A DNA stretch of 64,000 nucleotides from Inia geoffrensis (lineage: Eukaryota > Chordata > Mammalia > Artiodactyla > Iniidae). The stretch covers positions 26,152,055 to 26,216,054 of the forward strand of contig CM070912.1 of NCBI GenBank assembly GCA_036417435.1. Reading direction: 5' to 3'. The notes beneath the pieces are model-generated. The model was not told the DNA's origin, did no database searches, and worked only from the letters and a program-made list of their open reading frames with translations. Shown here piece after piece: positions 55,001 through 64,000 of this stretch (the stretch's first letter is position 1; each line of letters starts with the position of its first letter). A program made the translations under genes and the position numbers.

Positions 55001-58000
55001 GCCTAAGCTTCTGCTGAATTATCGTCCTTAGATTAAAAAGTAGTAGCAATTTCCAGTGCAACCAAAGTATAAAAACAATACCTTCAATGCAGTGCTTTCC
55101 ACAAGTACTGGGGTATTGGTTTTTAAATGTTTTTTGCTATTAATTTTGTTAAATAATTCCACAGAAATTTAACGGAATTTTATAATACTAACATAAATTC
55201 ACTTTGAAATAACTTCCACAACAAGAGCATAAATAACTTACTTTGTGATTGCAGCAAAAAAGTTAACTACCGAGGGCAGGCAAACCTTCAGAGGATTTAG
55301 CTGACTCATCACTATCCGTTCAAAATTTAGACTTTGAAGGTACCTCAAACCTTTGATTAAAAAACAAAAGATTTTTTTTTAAAAGGTACAAACACAATAG
55401 TCTAAGCAGCACTTATTATTTTATACAGTAAAAAATAAACAAATTTTAAAAAGGTATTTGCACAAATGCTTTAAAGGTCCATGTAGACAGTCACACAGTG
55501 TAGAGCCCAAAGAATATCACTAGGCTCAACCATATGTATTTATGACCAAACCAACTTTTCTAAAGAAAAGAGTTTATTCTTTTAAAGATTCAGGAAGTAA
55601 ACATACATTTCCAGTGGGCAATAACCTTACATGACAATTTGGAACTCAGATATAAGCAACCTCAGCACATGCTGAGCGTATAGAGGGAAACAAAGACGGT
55701 GTGATGATTTCTGCTAACAATCATGGAATCATTAAAAAGCTGAGGCAACACAGTGATTCTCCATTCCTTAGAGGTAATGATTATACAATATGGAATTTCT
55801 CCTTCTTGAATTCCATATGTATACACACACATACACACACACACACACAATCTGTCAATGTGACAGCCAACAAAACCAAGAGAGACTTACATGTCTTAAG
55901 TTATCAGTAAAGTTGAGCATGTTTTTCAAGTGTACATTAGTTGTTTGTATTTCAGGGTTTTGTTTGTTTACAAAAAACTATGGAGGTACAAGGAAAAATT
56001 AGGTAGATACTACTGTCTTGGAACTGATAAATATACTTCTCTCCTATGTTAAAAAGAAAGACACCACACTTATTCTAAGAGGCAAGCAAACCGACTTGTG
56101 CCTAAGTGTCTTTTGTTAGGAGATTCTTTGATGTATATTTTGATAAAAATTACTAAAAATGGCATAATGTAATGGCTTACAAGAAATAGGTCCTCTTTTT
56201 TTTTTAATATCTTTATTGGAGTATAATTGCTTTACAATGGTGTGTTAGTTTCTGCTTTATAACAAAGTGAATCAGTTATACATATACATATGTTCCCATA
56301 TAAAATAGTTCCTCTTTAACCAAGACGCTTACCATTTATTTATACAAAAAAAAGCAGTGATTTTACTTATCTTGTGATAAAACCTTGTCCTACTAGAGTT
56401 CATACAACTATTTTTAAGCCCCACATCTTTTTAGAAGTGGGGCTTAAAAGGAAATTCCAGTTCATATCCATCAACCCCACATCACTGACCTTCCTTCAGG
56501 TTTCCACTTAAAAGCTGCCTGTGTCTAAAAACAAAAGTGTAGAACACAGCTTGGCAGGCTGAATAAAATGGTCCATGGAGAGCAACGTCACAAAATGCCT
56601 TTGTTCCTGAATCCTGGTTATTAAGGTATACGTGCAGCCACTTAACCAAAAGATCGAGGCATGATTTTACAGTACTAGAAAAAAGAAAAATTCAAGTCAA
56701 CTTCACTTGCTTCATAAAAAACTAGAATGACATAAGAACACACAATTGCCTCTCCTTACAAACTAAGAAAGGTCTGTCCATTGGCTTCTGTATCTATCAC
56801 CCATGGGCACAGAGGAGAAGCAAAGAAAGGAAAGAAAATGGTACGGAGGTAGAAAGACAGCCTTCCAGTTATAAGCTCAAGCACATGGACCTCCTAGGAA
56901 CAACAGGCAGGCCCCTAAGAATGCCTGAAGTCCCAAGAGCTGGAGAACAGTTTCTCCTCATCAACTAAGAAGGGCTTCTCCGATGGCCTCCCAGCCCTCT
57001 TGGGGGAATATGGCCAAAGAGCAGGGAATGTTTACCCACATCTTACAAGAGAAAGACAGTCCAGTTGACCTCACCATTCCCTAAGGGGTTCTGATGAAAT
57101 CCCATGGTCAACAATTTAGGACAGAACAGCCAGATAGCTTTTAGCTATCAGGGAAGAGTTTTTAAATAGCATCCTTGTCCAAAGATATCTTCATGGATAA
57201 CTAGAAGAAACAGGCCCAGAGCTGGCCTCCTAAATAGATTTATTACCTTTAAAAGGATTTTTTTCTTCAGCTTTAACAGATACAATTGATTCGGAATGCA
57301 AATGAAAAATGACAAACCTATAAAAAGAATCAAAACAGTATACAACACTGTACACCATCCATGAAGACAAATGGATCTTCATATTCAAGTGCAACCATAC
57401 AGAACAGATTACAAAAGCTTTTCATGTGAGGTTTTACATTTTGAAAAGGAGACATTTTATTCTGAAATTGTCTCTCAGAAATATAAACATCTTGAATAGA
57501 GTGGGAGATCAGATTTTTTCACTTTAAAGACAGACCAAAAAAATAAGGCAGGTATTTCTCTGACTTGAGACAATACTATACTTTTTAAAGGATGATATGA
57601 AAAGCACTTGGAAAATTAGGTTACTTACATAAGAGGAACAAATTTAGCTCTTGCCAAAAAGCTTCCAATATAATTTGCAGCAGCTTGCCTGATGATAGCA
57701 GGATTATTTGGATCCTGCATTTTTTTCCACAGATGTTCCAAAAATGCTTCTGCAAATCCCTATAAAAAGAGAAGGTGTTGGTCTCATCTTTTTTTAACAC
57801 TTAAGATATTCTGGCGATCAGAATCCTAAGATTTTTAACTCACCAATATGGTAAAGTTCTAGTATCTCAGTTATACTGCTAGATAAATAATGAATATGTT
57901 ATCATGGTTCTTATTTTTAAAACACCTTGAGATAATACTATTAAAAACAAAAGGTGTTCAACAGCATTAAATAATTCAATGGATCCCAAAACTAGCTGAG

Positions 58001-61000
58001 CATCAAAATCAACCCTATAGGGGCTTCCCTGGTGGAGCAGGAGTTAAGAATCCGCCTGCCAATGCAAGGGACACAGGTTCGAGCCCTGGTCCAAGAAGAT
58101 CCCACATGCCGCAGAGCAACTAAGCCCGTGCGTCACAACTACTGAGCCTGAGCTCTAGAGCTCGAGAGCCACAACTACTGAGCCTGTGTGCCACAACTAC
58201 TGAAGCCTGCACGCCTAGAGCCTGTACTCTGCAACAAGAGAAGCCATCGCAATCAGAAGACCGTGCACCGCAACAAAGAGTAGCCCCCGCTCACTGCAAC
58301 TAGAGAAAGCCCACGCCCAGCAACCAAGACCCAACACAGCCAAAAAAAAAAAAAAAAAAAAATCAACCCTACAGTTTCAGGGCTTTGGAACCCTACAAAT
58401 TTGTGACAGGGCTTTGGGATCCACCAATTTTTAAAGCTCTGTTAGCGGAAATTCTCTGGTGGTCCAGTAGTTAGGATTCGGTGCTCTCACTGCCAGGGCC
58501 CAGGTTCTATCCCTGGTCAGGGAGCTAAGATCGCAAAAGTTAAGTGGCGCAGCCAAAAAAAAATCTATGTAAGTGATTCTGATATTTAGCCATAATTGGA
58601 AACCAACGATTAACCACGCTCACATGGGAACCCCTTCTGCAGTACCTTTCAGACTGCACATATCAAACTTAACCAGAAATAGAGACTAAAGTATAGTCGG
58701 TGGGACTTCCCTAGTGGTCCAGTGGGTAAGACCCTGAGCTCCCAATGCAGGCAGCCCGAGTTTGATCCCTGGTCAGGGAACCAGATCCTGCACACATGCC
58801 CCAAATATGAGACCACATGCTGCAACTAAAGGATCCTGCATGCTCCAACGAAGACCTGGTGCAGCCAAAATAAATAAATAAATATTTTAAAATAAATAAA
58901 TAAAGCATAGTTGGCATTTGACTAATTATGCTAATTGCAGGGAAAAAACAGACCAATTTGCTTCTTTTCAACAAAGGATGCAACCTCCAACTTCTCCCAA
59001 ATAGCTCTTTTCAAAAGCCACTAACACATGCTTTGGGGCAGATTGAGTTTAACCTTTCTATCCATGACCAATACTCTCCTGGACTATTCTAGGAAACTAC
59101 AAAATAGTTGCAAAGAAGAGTCCTGTGTTCTTTTGTTTTGCTTTGTTCTCAAAATAGAAAAACAAAGTCTAAAGTTTTTAAATCCTAGATTAAAAATTTA
59201 GTTTGGGCTAGTTAAGATGAACTGAAAGAGAATAAAGAAAATAAACAGTTAAATACCCCTTATGAGATTTTAATAAAAGCCTGAATTAAAGGGAAGGGCA
59301 CCACCTAGTGGGCCAAATGCAGGATGACATTTTCAGAGCACTCAGCTTAAGCTGACAGGCAGCAGCAATGCCCTCTGCTCTTTCCACGGGTTGAAAAGGG
59401 CTTGTTATTTCATCAGGGGCACTAAGTAAAATGAGCTCAAGACAAAGAAATACCTCATGGTCTCTATTCCACACCTCCCTCCATCCCTCATTTTCTAAGG
59501 GGAAATTCTGGGAAAGAATAAAATAAGCTACAATAATGTGAATGACATACTCACCAATTTAAAGCTACAGAGGTAAAACATGAAAAACTGCACATGGCAA
59601 GAGGCATGGGTGGGCAACAGGAGTTTGTCAAAGATGGTTATGAGATCTCGATATAAATCCTTTGTTTTGTTGTTATCAATCTTACCTACGAAGAAATTTT
59701 GGCATTTCAGTTTTATAAAGACATTATTTTCAAGCTACCAGTTTCATTCACCAAATTTGTAAAAAGCAAACACCACCATTAAGACATACATCATCTATTA
59801 AGCTACGGGGGGGTGGGGGGAATGCCATCTTTATTTTGTAGACAGTTCCCTTTTTAATTACAATAACCCAGCACTAGCAAGGAAGCAGGCTCTCATCTCA
59901 TACACACTACTGTGATGCCACACATTGTAAAACTGCCATTTAGAAGCAGAAGCCCTCTGATCCAGTAATTCTATTGCTAGAAATTTATCACAAGCAAATA
60001 ATTGACAATATATATACAAGGATGTTCATTATACTGTTATTTATAATGGCAAAAAAAGCAGGGGGAGGAAAAAAAAAAAAGAAACCAGTTAAATCCATAT
60101 AACTATTTTAGAAGAACAGTGAATGGTATGAGAAAATGTTCACAAGAGGTGAAAAGGGAAGGTTATAAAATACTACATATAGTGTGATCCCCAAATCCAC
60201 TGAGAAAAACACATATACCCATACAAACAGAAAAGAAAAAAAAATGCTAATAATGGTTCTCCAAATAGTAAGAATGTGGCTGTATAAACTTTGTAAATCC
60301 TTTCCTGTATTCTCCAAATTTTCTCTAATCAATATGTATTATTTTTATAACAACAAAAAAGTTAAGAGTAGTATCATATTAATTCATATTCAAGTCCTAA
60401 TAATAGGACTGAATGGCAGTCCTATTATTAGGCAAAGCCTCTAGATTGAAGATTCTGTAAGGGCAAGAAGCATATCAATTTGTTCACTACAGTACCAACA
60501 CCTGGCAAAACCAAAGTACCTAGACTCTCTAAATTCAATACGGAACACCAGTACCATGTATCAACGTCTACTATACCATTTCTTAAATGTCCTGAACTTG
60601 AGGTCTGCCTAAAACTGTCCAAACTCCATATATAAGCTTTCAATACAGTAATCGGTGAAAATATCATCAAGGGCTTTGAAGACAAACATAACTAAGCCTG
60701 AATCCCAGTCCCACTATTCTCAAGCTATGTCATGTTGGCAAGTAACAATCTCTCTAAACCTTCTCTTCCTCATACTCAAAACAGTGATTTTTTGACAGGA
60801 TTTCTATCAGTACTAAAGTATGAAAAATACCCAGCACAGTGCATTGTAGGTGTTCAACAAAGCAGCGGTTACTGTGACTACTACAGGTTGTTACCATCTA
60901 CATAGCAGACGTCCTTAATGTAGGACAAAAGTAAAGACAGCAGGATGTCCAGGCGTTCAGCTACAGGATGGACCATCTGATCAAGCATTCCTGGATCGGC

Positions 61001-62353
61001 CTTTGTTTCATGGTCAGTTTCTTCATCTTCGTCCTTTGAAAGTAAAGTAAAAACTAACATTAAAAGCCTCAGTAAAAGTAGTTTAGTGAGAAAATTCTGA
61101 GGTAATGGTTTCCTTTAAAAGATAAAAGAAAATACACAAAGACCTTTCCAGGCAGGGGCTCTCAACCAGAGGTGTGAATCAGAACCACCCGTGGAATTCA
61201 AAATGAAAGCACAGATTCAGCCTCTGATTCTCATGACACCCATTTACAGTGTGGCCATGCAAACATCACGGATTTCCCCAGCTCTTGGCACCTGCTGTTG
61301 GTGCCAGGTTTCCCTTCCCAGGACAGGGCGCCCATCCCCGAGCTGCTATGAGTATTGGCTGCTGACAGCTCACAGCTGCCCCCCTTCTCCAGAGAAATGC
61401 CCTTGCTCCTCCCATTCCCTCCCCATCAGAACTGACTGACATGAGATCACAGGAGGCCATCTCTCTGGTCTCAAGGTAGGACTAACTCTATCCTGCAACT
61501 CATGCTCCAGAGCTTCTGCGGGGGATCAGGCTGTAGCTGCTTTTCCAACTGAGACCGAACTCTCACTTAGTTCCTTGCCCTGCCTTTTCCAGCTTCCTCA
61601 CGCCCTTTGTCCCAAGGGCACCTGAATCCCCATCTCAGGCTCTCCTCCCGGTGAACCCAACTGAAGACACTGCCCCAGGTAGAGAAGCACTGCATTAAGG
61701 TATACAATTTGTAAAACACAGAAGTTACATTGGTATACTTTTCCATTTATCACTCTTACACAAACAATATGTGGTTTACAAAAACAAAGAACAGGGCTTC
61801 CCTGGTGGCGCAGTGGTTGAGAGTCCGCCTGCCGATGCAGGGGACACGGGTTCGTGCCCCGGTCCGGGAGGATCCCACGTGCCGCGGAGCGGCTGGGCCC
61901 GTGAGCCATGGCCACTGGGCCTGCGCGTCCGGGGCCTGTGCTCCGCAACGGGAGAGGCCACAACAGTGAGAGGCCCGCGTATCGCAAAAAAAACACACAA
62001 AAAAACAAAGAACAAACAGAAGAATAAAAATGAAACATACTTCACCAAACCCAAATTCAAAGCCTTGGAAATAAGCTCTACTAGTCAATAAGCAACAAAA
62101 AAGCAAACTACCCATTTAAAAAATCATTTTCAAGTTTGCTGAACTACTGTTTTGCTGTTTTAATTCAAAGCCTTGAAAAAGGTGAGAAGCCATTAGCTGT
62201 TTCTTCCCTCCCTCTGGGACTGTGAAATGCGTATGTCTGATTTCATTAATAAACGCTGACCATATTAAAGAGCGCTTCTGTGGCATCTGTTCCACTACTA
62301 GTCTGAGTTGCTGTTTCCTCAGCATCTTCAATATCCTGCCGGGATGCATTCAC
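50357..62353 (-). CDS. RRN3: RRN3 (TIF-IA), RNA polymerase I initiation factor, 3' half (9 coding exons)
   Basis: Joined on the - strand: 62353-62261, 61033-60895, 59685-59555, 57759-57629, 56674-56490, 55350-55242, 52688-52536, 51504-51417, 50518-50357. It totals 1191 nt, 396 residues plus stop, with AG/GT junctions and consistent phases. RRN3 binds Pol I and SL1 to make Pol I initiation-competent at rDNA and is controlled by growth kinases. Diagnostic runs are RNNRQMLPVIRNTAGGDSVQ, NPLDTFFPFDPCVLKR and VWEDMSAEELQEFKKPIKK. The helical HEAT-like region is followed by an acidic block and a Ser-rich regulatory tail (FRSPSSSVGSPP). The last nine of probably 18 exons are here; the N-terminal part lies right of the window. 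The C-terminus differs from human as recalled. Confidence 0.96.
51417..51504 (-). CDS. RRN3: RRN3 penultimate coding exon
   Basis: 88 bp encoding SKKFIDPLYQVWEDMSAEEL then QEFKKPIKK. Acceptor CTTGACAG, donor GTAAAT. Confidence 0.95.
51989..52062. repeat. (TA)37 microsatellite
   Basis: 74 bp of uninterrupted TA in the RRN3 intron between the exons at 51417-51504 and 52536-52688. Confidence 0.98.
52536..52688 (-). CDS. RRN3: RRN3 exon
   Basis: 153 bp encoding NKYQLVFCYTLIERNNRQML through LDTFFPFDPCVLKR. Acceptor TTTCACAG, donor GTAGGT. Confidence 0.96.
53261..53575 (+). repeat. Long CHR-type SINE with internal 19-bp tandem duplication
   Basis: GGACTTCCCTGGTGGCACAG head to a CAGCGTAGCCAAAAATTAAT tail. 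AACTAAGCCCGTGAGCCAC is repeated at 53358-53376 and 53377-53395. Confidence 0.9.
53850..54100 (+). repeat. Ancient L1/HAL1-like fragment
   Basis: CCTACAACCCAGCAACTGCA, CTTCTGGGTGACAGGAAGTA and TGAGAACATTACGCAGCAG-type wording; diverged. Confidence 0.5.
54625..54835 (+). repeat. MIR-like ancient SINE
   Basis: CATTCAAACCTTAGCTCTGC, CACAGTCTAGCCATGACTCC, GGATTGTGTGAGGATTAAGT, GCTGGGCACACAATAAATGC in MIR order. Confidence 0.8.
55242..55350 (-). CDS. RRN3: RRN3 exon
   Basis: 109 bp encoding GLRYLQSLNFERIVMSQLNP through VVNFFAAIT plus two bases. Acceptor ATCAAAG, donor GTAAGT. Confidence 0.95.
56198..56302 (-). repeat. Very short 5'-truncated L1 3' end
   Basis: TTTAATATCTTTATTGGAGT through AAAGTGAATCAGTTATACAT is the reverse of the L1 3' end. 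Duplication AAATAGGTCCTCTT / AAATAGTTCCTCTT at 56184-56197 and 56303-56316. Confidence 0.85.
56490..56674 (-). CDS. RRN3: RRN3 exon
   Basis: 185 bp encoding TVKSCLDLLVKWLHVYLNNQ through RHRQLLSGNLKE. Acceptor TTTCTAG, donor GTCAGT. Confidence 0.95.
56675..57628. other. RRN3 intron; no repeat or exon recognised
   Basis: About 950 bp of unique-looking A/T-rich intron between two RRN3 exons. Confidence 0.5.
57629..57759 (-). CDS. RRN3: RRN3 exon
   Basis: 131 bp encoding GFAEAFLEHLWKKMQDPNNP through ANYIGSFLARAKFVPL plus two bases. Acceptor TTTATAG, donor GTAAGT. Confidence 0.95.
58020..58358 (+). repeat. Long CHR-type SINE
   Basis: GGGCTTCCCTGGTGGAGCAG head, repeated CACAACTACTGAGCCTG units, poly-A. 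Duplication AAAATCAACCCTA near 58005-58017 and from 58359. Confidence 0.9.
58447..58561 (+). repeat. Short tRNA-derived SINE
   Basis: AAATTCTCTGGTGGTCCAGT head, CCCTGGTCAGGGAGCTAAGA middle, GGCGCAGCCAAAAAAAAA end. Confidence 0.85.
58702..58901 (+). repeat. tRNA-derived CHR-type SINE
   Basis: GGGACTTCCCTAGTGGTCCA head and (AAAT)n tail. Duplication AAAGTATAGTCGG / AAAGCATAGTTGG at 58688-58700 and 58902-58914. The three SINEs from 58020 form a cluster in one RRN3 intron. Confidence 0.9.
59555..59685 (-). CDS. RRN3: RRN3 exon
   Basis: 131 bp encoding GKIDNNKTKDLYRDLITIFD through FFMFYLCSFKL. Acceptor TTCGTAG, donor GTGAGT. Confidence 0.95.
59955..60350 (+). repeat. HAL1/L1-like ancient fragment
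   Basis: CTGATCCAGTAATTCTATTG, AAGGATGTTCATTATACTGT and GGTTATAAAATACTACATAT are L1/HAL1 sense words. In an RRN3 intron. Confidence 0.6.
60690..60885 (+). repeat. MIR-like ancient SINE adjoining an RRN3 exon
   Basis: CTCAAGCTATGTCATGTTGG, CCTTCTCTTCCTCATACTCA and GCACAGTGCATTGTAGGTGT in MIR order. It ends about 10 bp from the exon at 60895. Confidence 0.6.
60895..61033 (-). CDS. RRN3: RRN3 exon (acidic loop and helix)
   Basis: 139 bp beginning DEDEETDHETKADPGMLDQM and ending SYIKDVCYVD plus one base. The acidic stretch continues the disordered loop of the preceding exon. Acceptor TTTCAAAG, donor GTAACA. Confidence 0.94.
61794..62001 (+). repeat. CHR-2 SINE, near-consensus
   Basis: Full-length, close to the majority sequence of the copies in this window. 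Exact 13-bp duplication AAAACAAAGAACA at 61781-61793 and 62002-62014. It lies about 260 bp downstream (RRN3 sense) of the exon at 62261. Confidence 0.95.
62261..62353 (-). CDS. RRN3: RRN3 exon (window-most 5')
   Basis: 93 bp, 31 codons: VNASRQDIEDAEETATQTSS then GTDATEALFNM. The acceptor is AATGTAG; the donor GTCAGC has C at +3. Confidence 0.93.
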
Positions 62354-63176
62354 CTACATTACAACAAAGAAAAAAAAAAGAATAAAAGCATTTAAAATAT
62401 AACTACATTATTCAGGGACTTGAAATTCATCTGATACACATGCTTTAAAGATGTCCATACTAGCACCGTAACTCAATAAACAATCACAATGCAAACCTAT
62501 AAATGGGTCTGGGTCATGGAGAAATTTACAAGATTATAAATTAAGCTCCCTGTACTACTTATGTACTTAAAATTAATATGAACTGTGCTATGTTGGTCTA
62601 AAACAGATAGCTTCAACAAACTCAAGGTTTATTCCAACTCTAACTATGCACAAGACACACGCATGGTGTATAAGAAGCATATCATCAATCAACTGAGGAG
62701 AAAATTATTAAATGCAATCAATTTGAATTAATGAATATTTATTTGGCTACATAACCCTTCAGATATCTCGTTTAACATACCACTCAAATCATGCCTTTTC
62801 AACTGTCTATAAACGACCTTCTTCCTAAATATACTCTAAAATGTTCCATAAGCATATATTTACGCAGTTGACCTGAGAGGCTTAACTCCAAGTGAGCAAT
62901 GTGCCAGCCCACCCAAGCTCCAGCCCTTCCTAGACCTACAGAATCAATGTTCTTCCCATCAACTCCTATTTCCTTAGTTCACAAACCTCAAGTCTCCCCA
63001 ACCCTGAAATATGTCTCTCACCCCGCTGTGTCCCCTCTTTACACCACAAACCCTCACCAGGTCTCTAGCAGCCCCACTTCCTAACCATCCATGCTCTCGC
63101 CAGCAATAGACTACATCCTAAACACCGAACCCAAGGACTTTGCTTTTCTCATCCACCTTAAAAAGCTCAGCAATAG
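62354..63176. other. RRN3 intron at right edge; nothing coding recognised
   Basis: A/T-rich followed by C-rich unique-looking DNA upstream (RRN3 sense) of the exon at 62353. The next exon was not found before the window end. Confidence 0.5.
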
Positions 63177-63570
63177 GGGACTTCCCTGGTGGTCCAATGG
63201 TAAAGAATCCGCCTTCCAATGCAGGGGATGTGGGTTCGATCCCTGGTCAGGGAACTAAGATCCCACATGCCACGGGGCAACTGAGCCTGTGCGCCACAAC
63301 TAGAGAGCCTGCATTCTGCAAACTACAGAGCCCACACACTCTGGAACCACGCGCCACAACTATATAGAGGACACCCGTACATCCCTAGAGAGAGAAAACC
63401 CGCACACCACAACTAGAGAGAGAAAATCCACATACCACAACTAGAGAGAAGTCCATGCGTCACAACAAAAGATACCGCGTGCCGCAACAAAGATCCCGCA
63501 TACTGCCAACTAAGACGCAACGCAGGCAAAAATAAATAAATAAATAATGATAAATAAATAAATAAATAAA
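63177..63570 (+). repeat. tRNA-derived CHR-type SINE with internal minisatellite-like expansion
   Basis: GGGGACTTCCCTGGTGGTCC head, GGTTCGATCCC B-box, then repeated CCACAACTAGAGAGAGAAAA-type units (63352-63450), ending in (AAAT)n near 63530-63570. Confidence 0.88.
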
Positions 63571-63594
63571 TAAAATATTAAAAAAAAAAATCTC

Positions 63595-64000
63595 ATGCTG
63601 CCTACTAAAGCTTTCCTCCCTCCAGGTCCTCCCTGGGTATCCAGACTCTTGGTTTTCCTCTCATTTCTGATCTCACTTCCTCTCTCCTGTTGGCCTCATT
63701 CTCAGTCCCCTACCTGCAGCTACAACTGCTTGGTGAATATTCTCCATCTAGCTCCCCACCTGCACCTCAATCCATCCAAAATGGAACTCATCATCCTGCA
63801 ACTTCCTCCTAACGTTTCTTATTACTGTTACCGCAACACCAAACTTTCATTCCACAGGGAGCTACCTTTGAAGGGTTCCTTTCCCTTATCTTCTACTCCC
63901 CTACTTCCAATACAGTCTCAAGGACCTTTCCTCCCCATGTCACCAGAATCCATCACCTTCTCATTCCCACTGCAGCTTATTGCAAGCCTCTTTAAAAAAA
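63595..64000. repeat. L2-like relic at window edge
   Basis: TGCACCTCAATCCATCCAAA then ATGGAACTCATCATCCTGCA is L2-like sense wording. The element continues past the window. Confidence 0.45.

Noticed and set aside
61598..62115. Several 100-146-codon frames at the right end
   Set aside because: All are translations of the CHR-2 SINE at 61794 and its flanks. The same peptide wording recurs at every CHR-2 copy.
1..64000. Search for a novel system (CRISPR-like arrays, defence islands, viral or bacterial gene clusters)
   Set aside because: Regularly recurring sequences are dispersed SINEs with target-site duplications, not arrays; no prokaryotic-style gene cluster or endogenous virus was recognised.

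Overview
This window is mammalian nuclear DNA, most likely from a whale or dolphin. The diagnostic evidence is about 20 copies of the tRNA-Glu-derived CHR SINE family. Many are the short CHR-2 type, with heads beginning GGGCTTCCCTGGTGGCGCAG, near-identical bodies, poly-A tails and clean target-site duplications. This family belongs to the whale/hippo/ruminant lineage, and this abundance of young CHR-2 copies points to Cetacea; hippo cannot be fully excluded. There are no bacterial operons, CRISPR arrays or viral genes. Most open frames in the window are chance frames inside SINEs or L1s.

Three protein-coding genes are present, in the order known from human 16p13.11. (1) PDXDC1, + strand: 19 coding exons from 1162 to the stop at 31161, with the first ~80 codons lying left of the window. 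(2) NTAN1, - strand: complete, 10 exons from the ATG at 46790 to the stop at 33276, encoding exactly 310 residues. Its CpG-rich promoter is at about 46.2-47.1 kb. (3) RRN3 (TIF-IA), - strand: the last 9 coding exons, from 62353 to the stop at 50357; the 5' half of the gene lies right of the window. Splice sites, phases and reading frames are intact throughout, so all three look functional.

Layout: 1-31161 is PDXDC1 exons and introns, including an ancient L1 carrying nested SINEs (6.5-9.1 kb), an antisense L1 (14.7-16.3 kb) and L2/MIR relics. 31162-32.75 kb is the PDXDC1 3' UTR. PDXDC1 and NTAN1 converge, with their predicted poly-A sites only about 0.4 kb apart near 32.75 and 33.11 kb. 33.1-46.8 kb is NTAN1. 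47.1-48.4 kb is a short intergenic gap. 48.4-50.36 kb is the RRN3 3' UTR, which contains a CHR-2 SINE. 50.4-64 kb is the RRN3 3' half, whose introns contain a (TA)37 microsatellite and several CHR SINEs.

The genes do not form a pathway. NTAN1 acts in the Asn/N-degron pathway, RRN3 is the growth-regulated RNA polymerase I initiation factor, and PDXDC1 is a decarboxylase-fold protein that appears to lack the canonical PLP-binding residues. I found no convincing undescribed biological system. The best leads are: a charge reversal in PDXDC1's degenerate PLP motif; an altered RRN3 C-terminus beside its regulatory phosphosites; a near-perfect 20-bp-arm hairpin in an NTAN1 intron; and a ZNF143-like motif cluster at the NTAN1 promoter. 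Statements about human orthologues come from memory, not from a database search.
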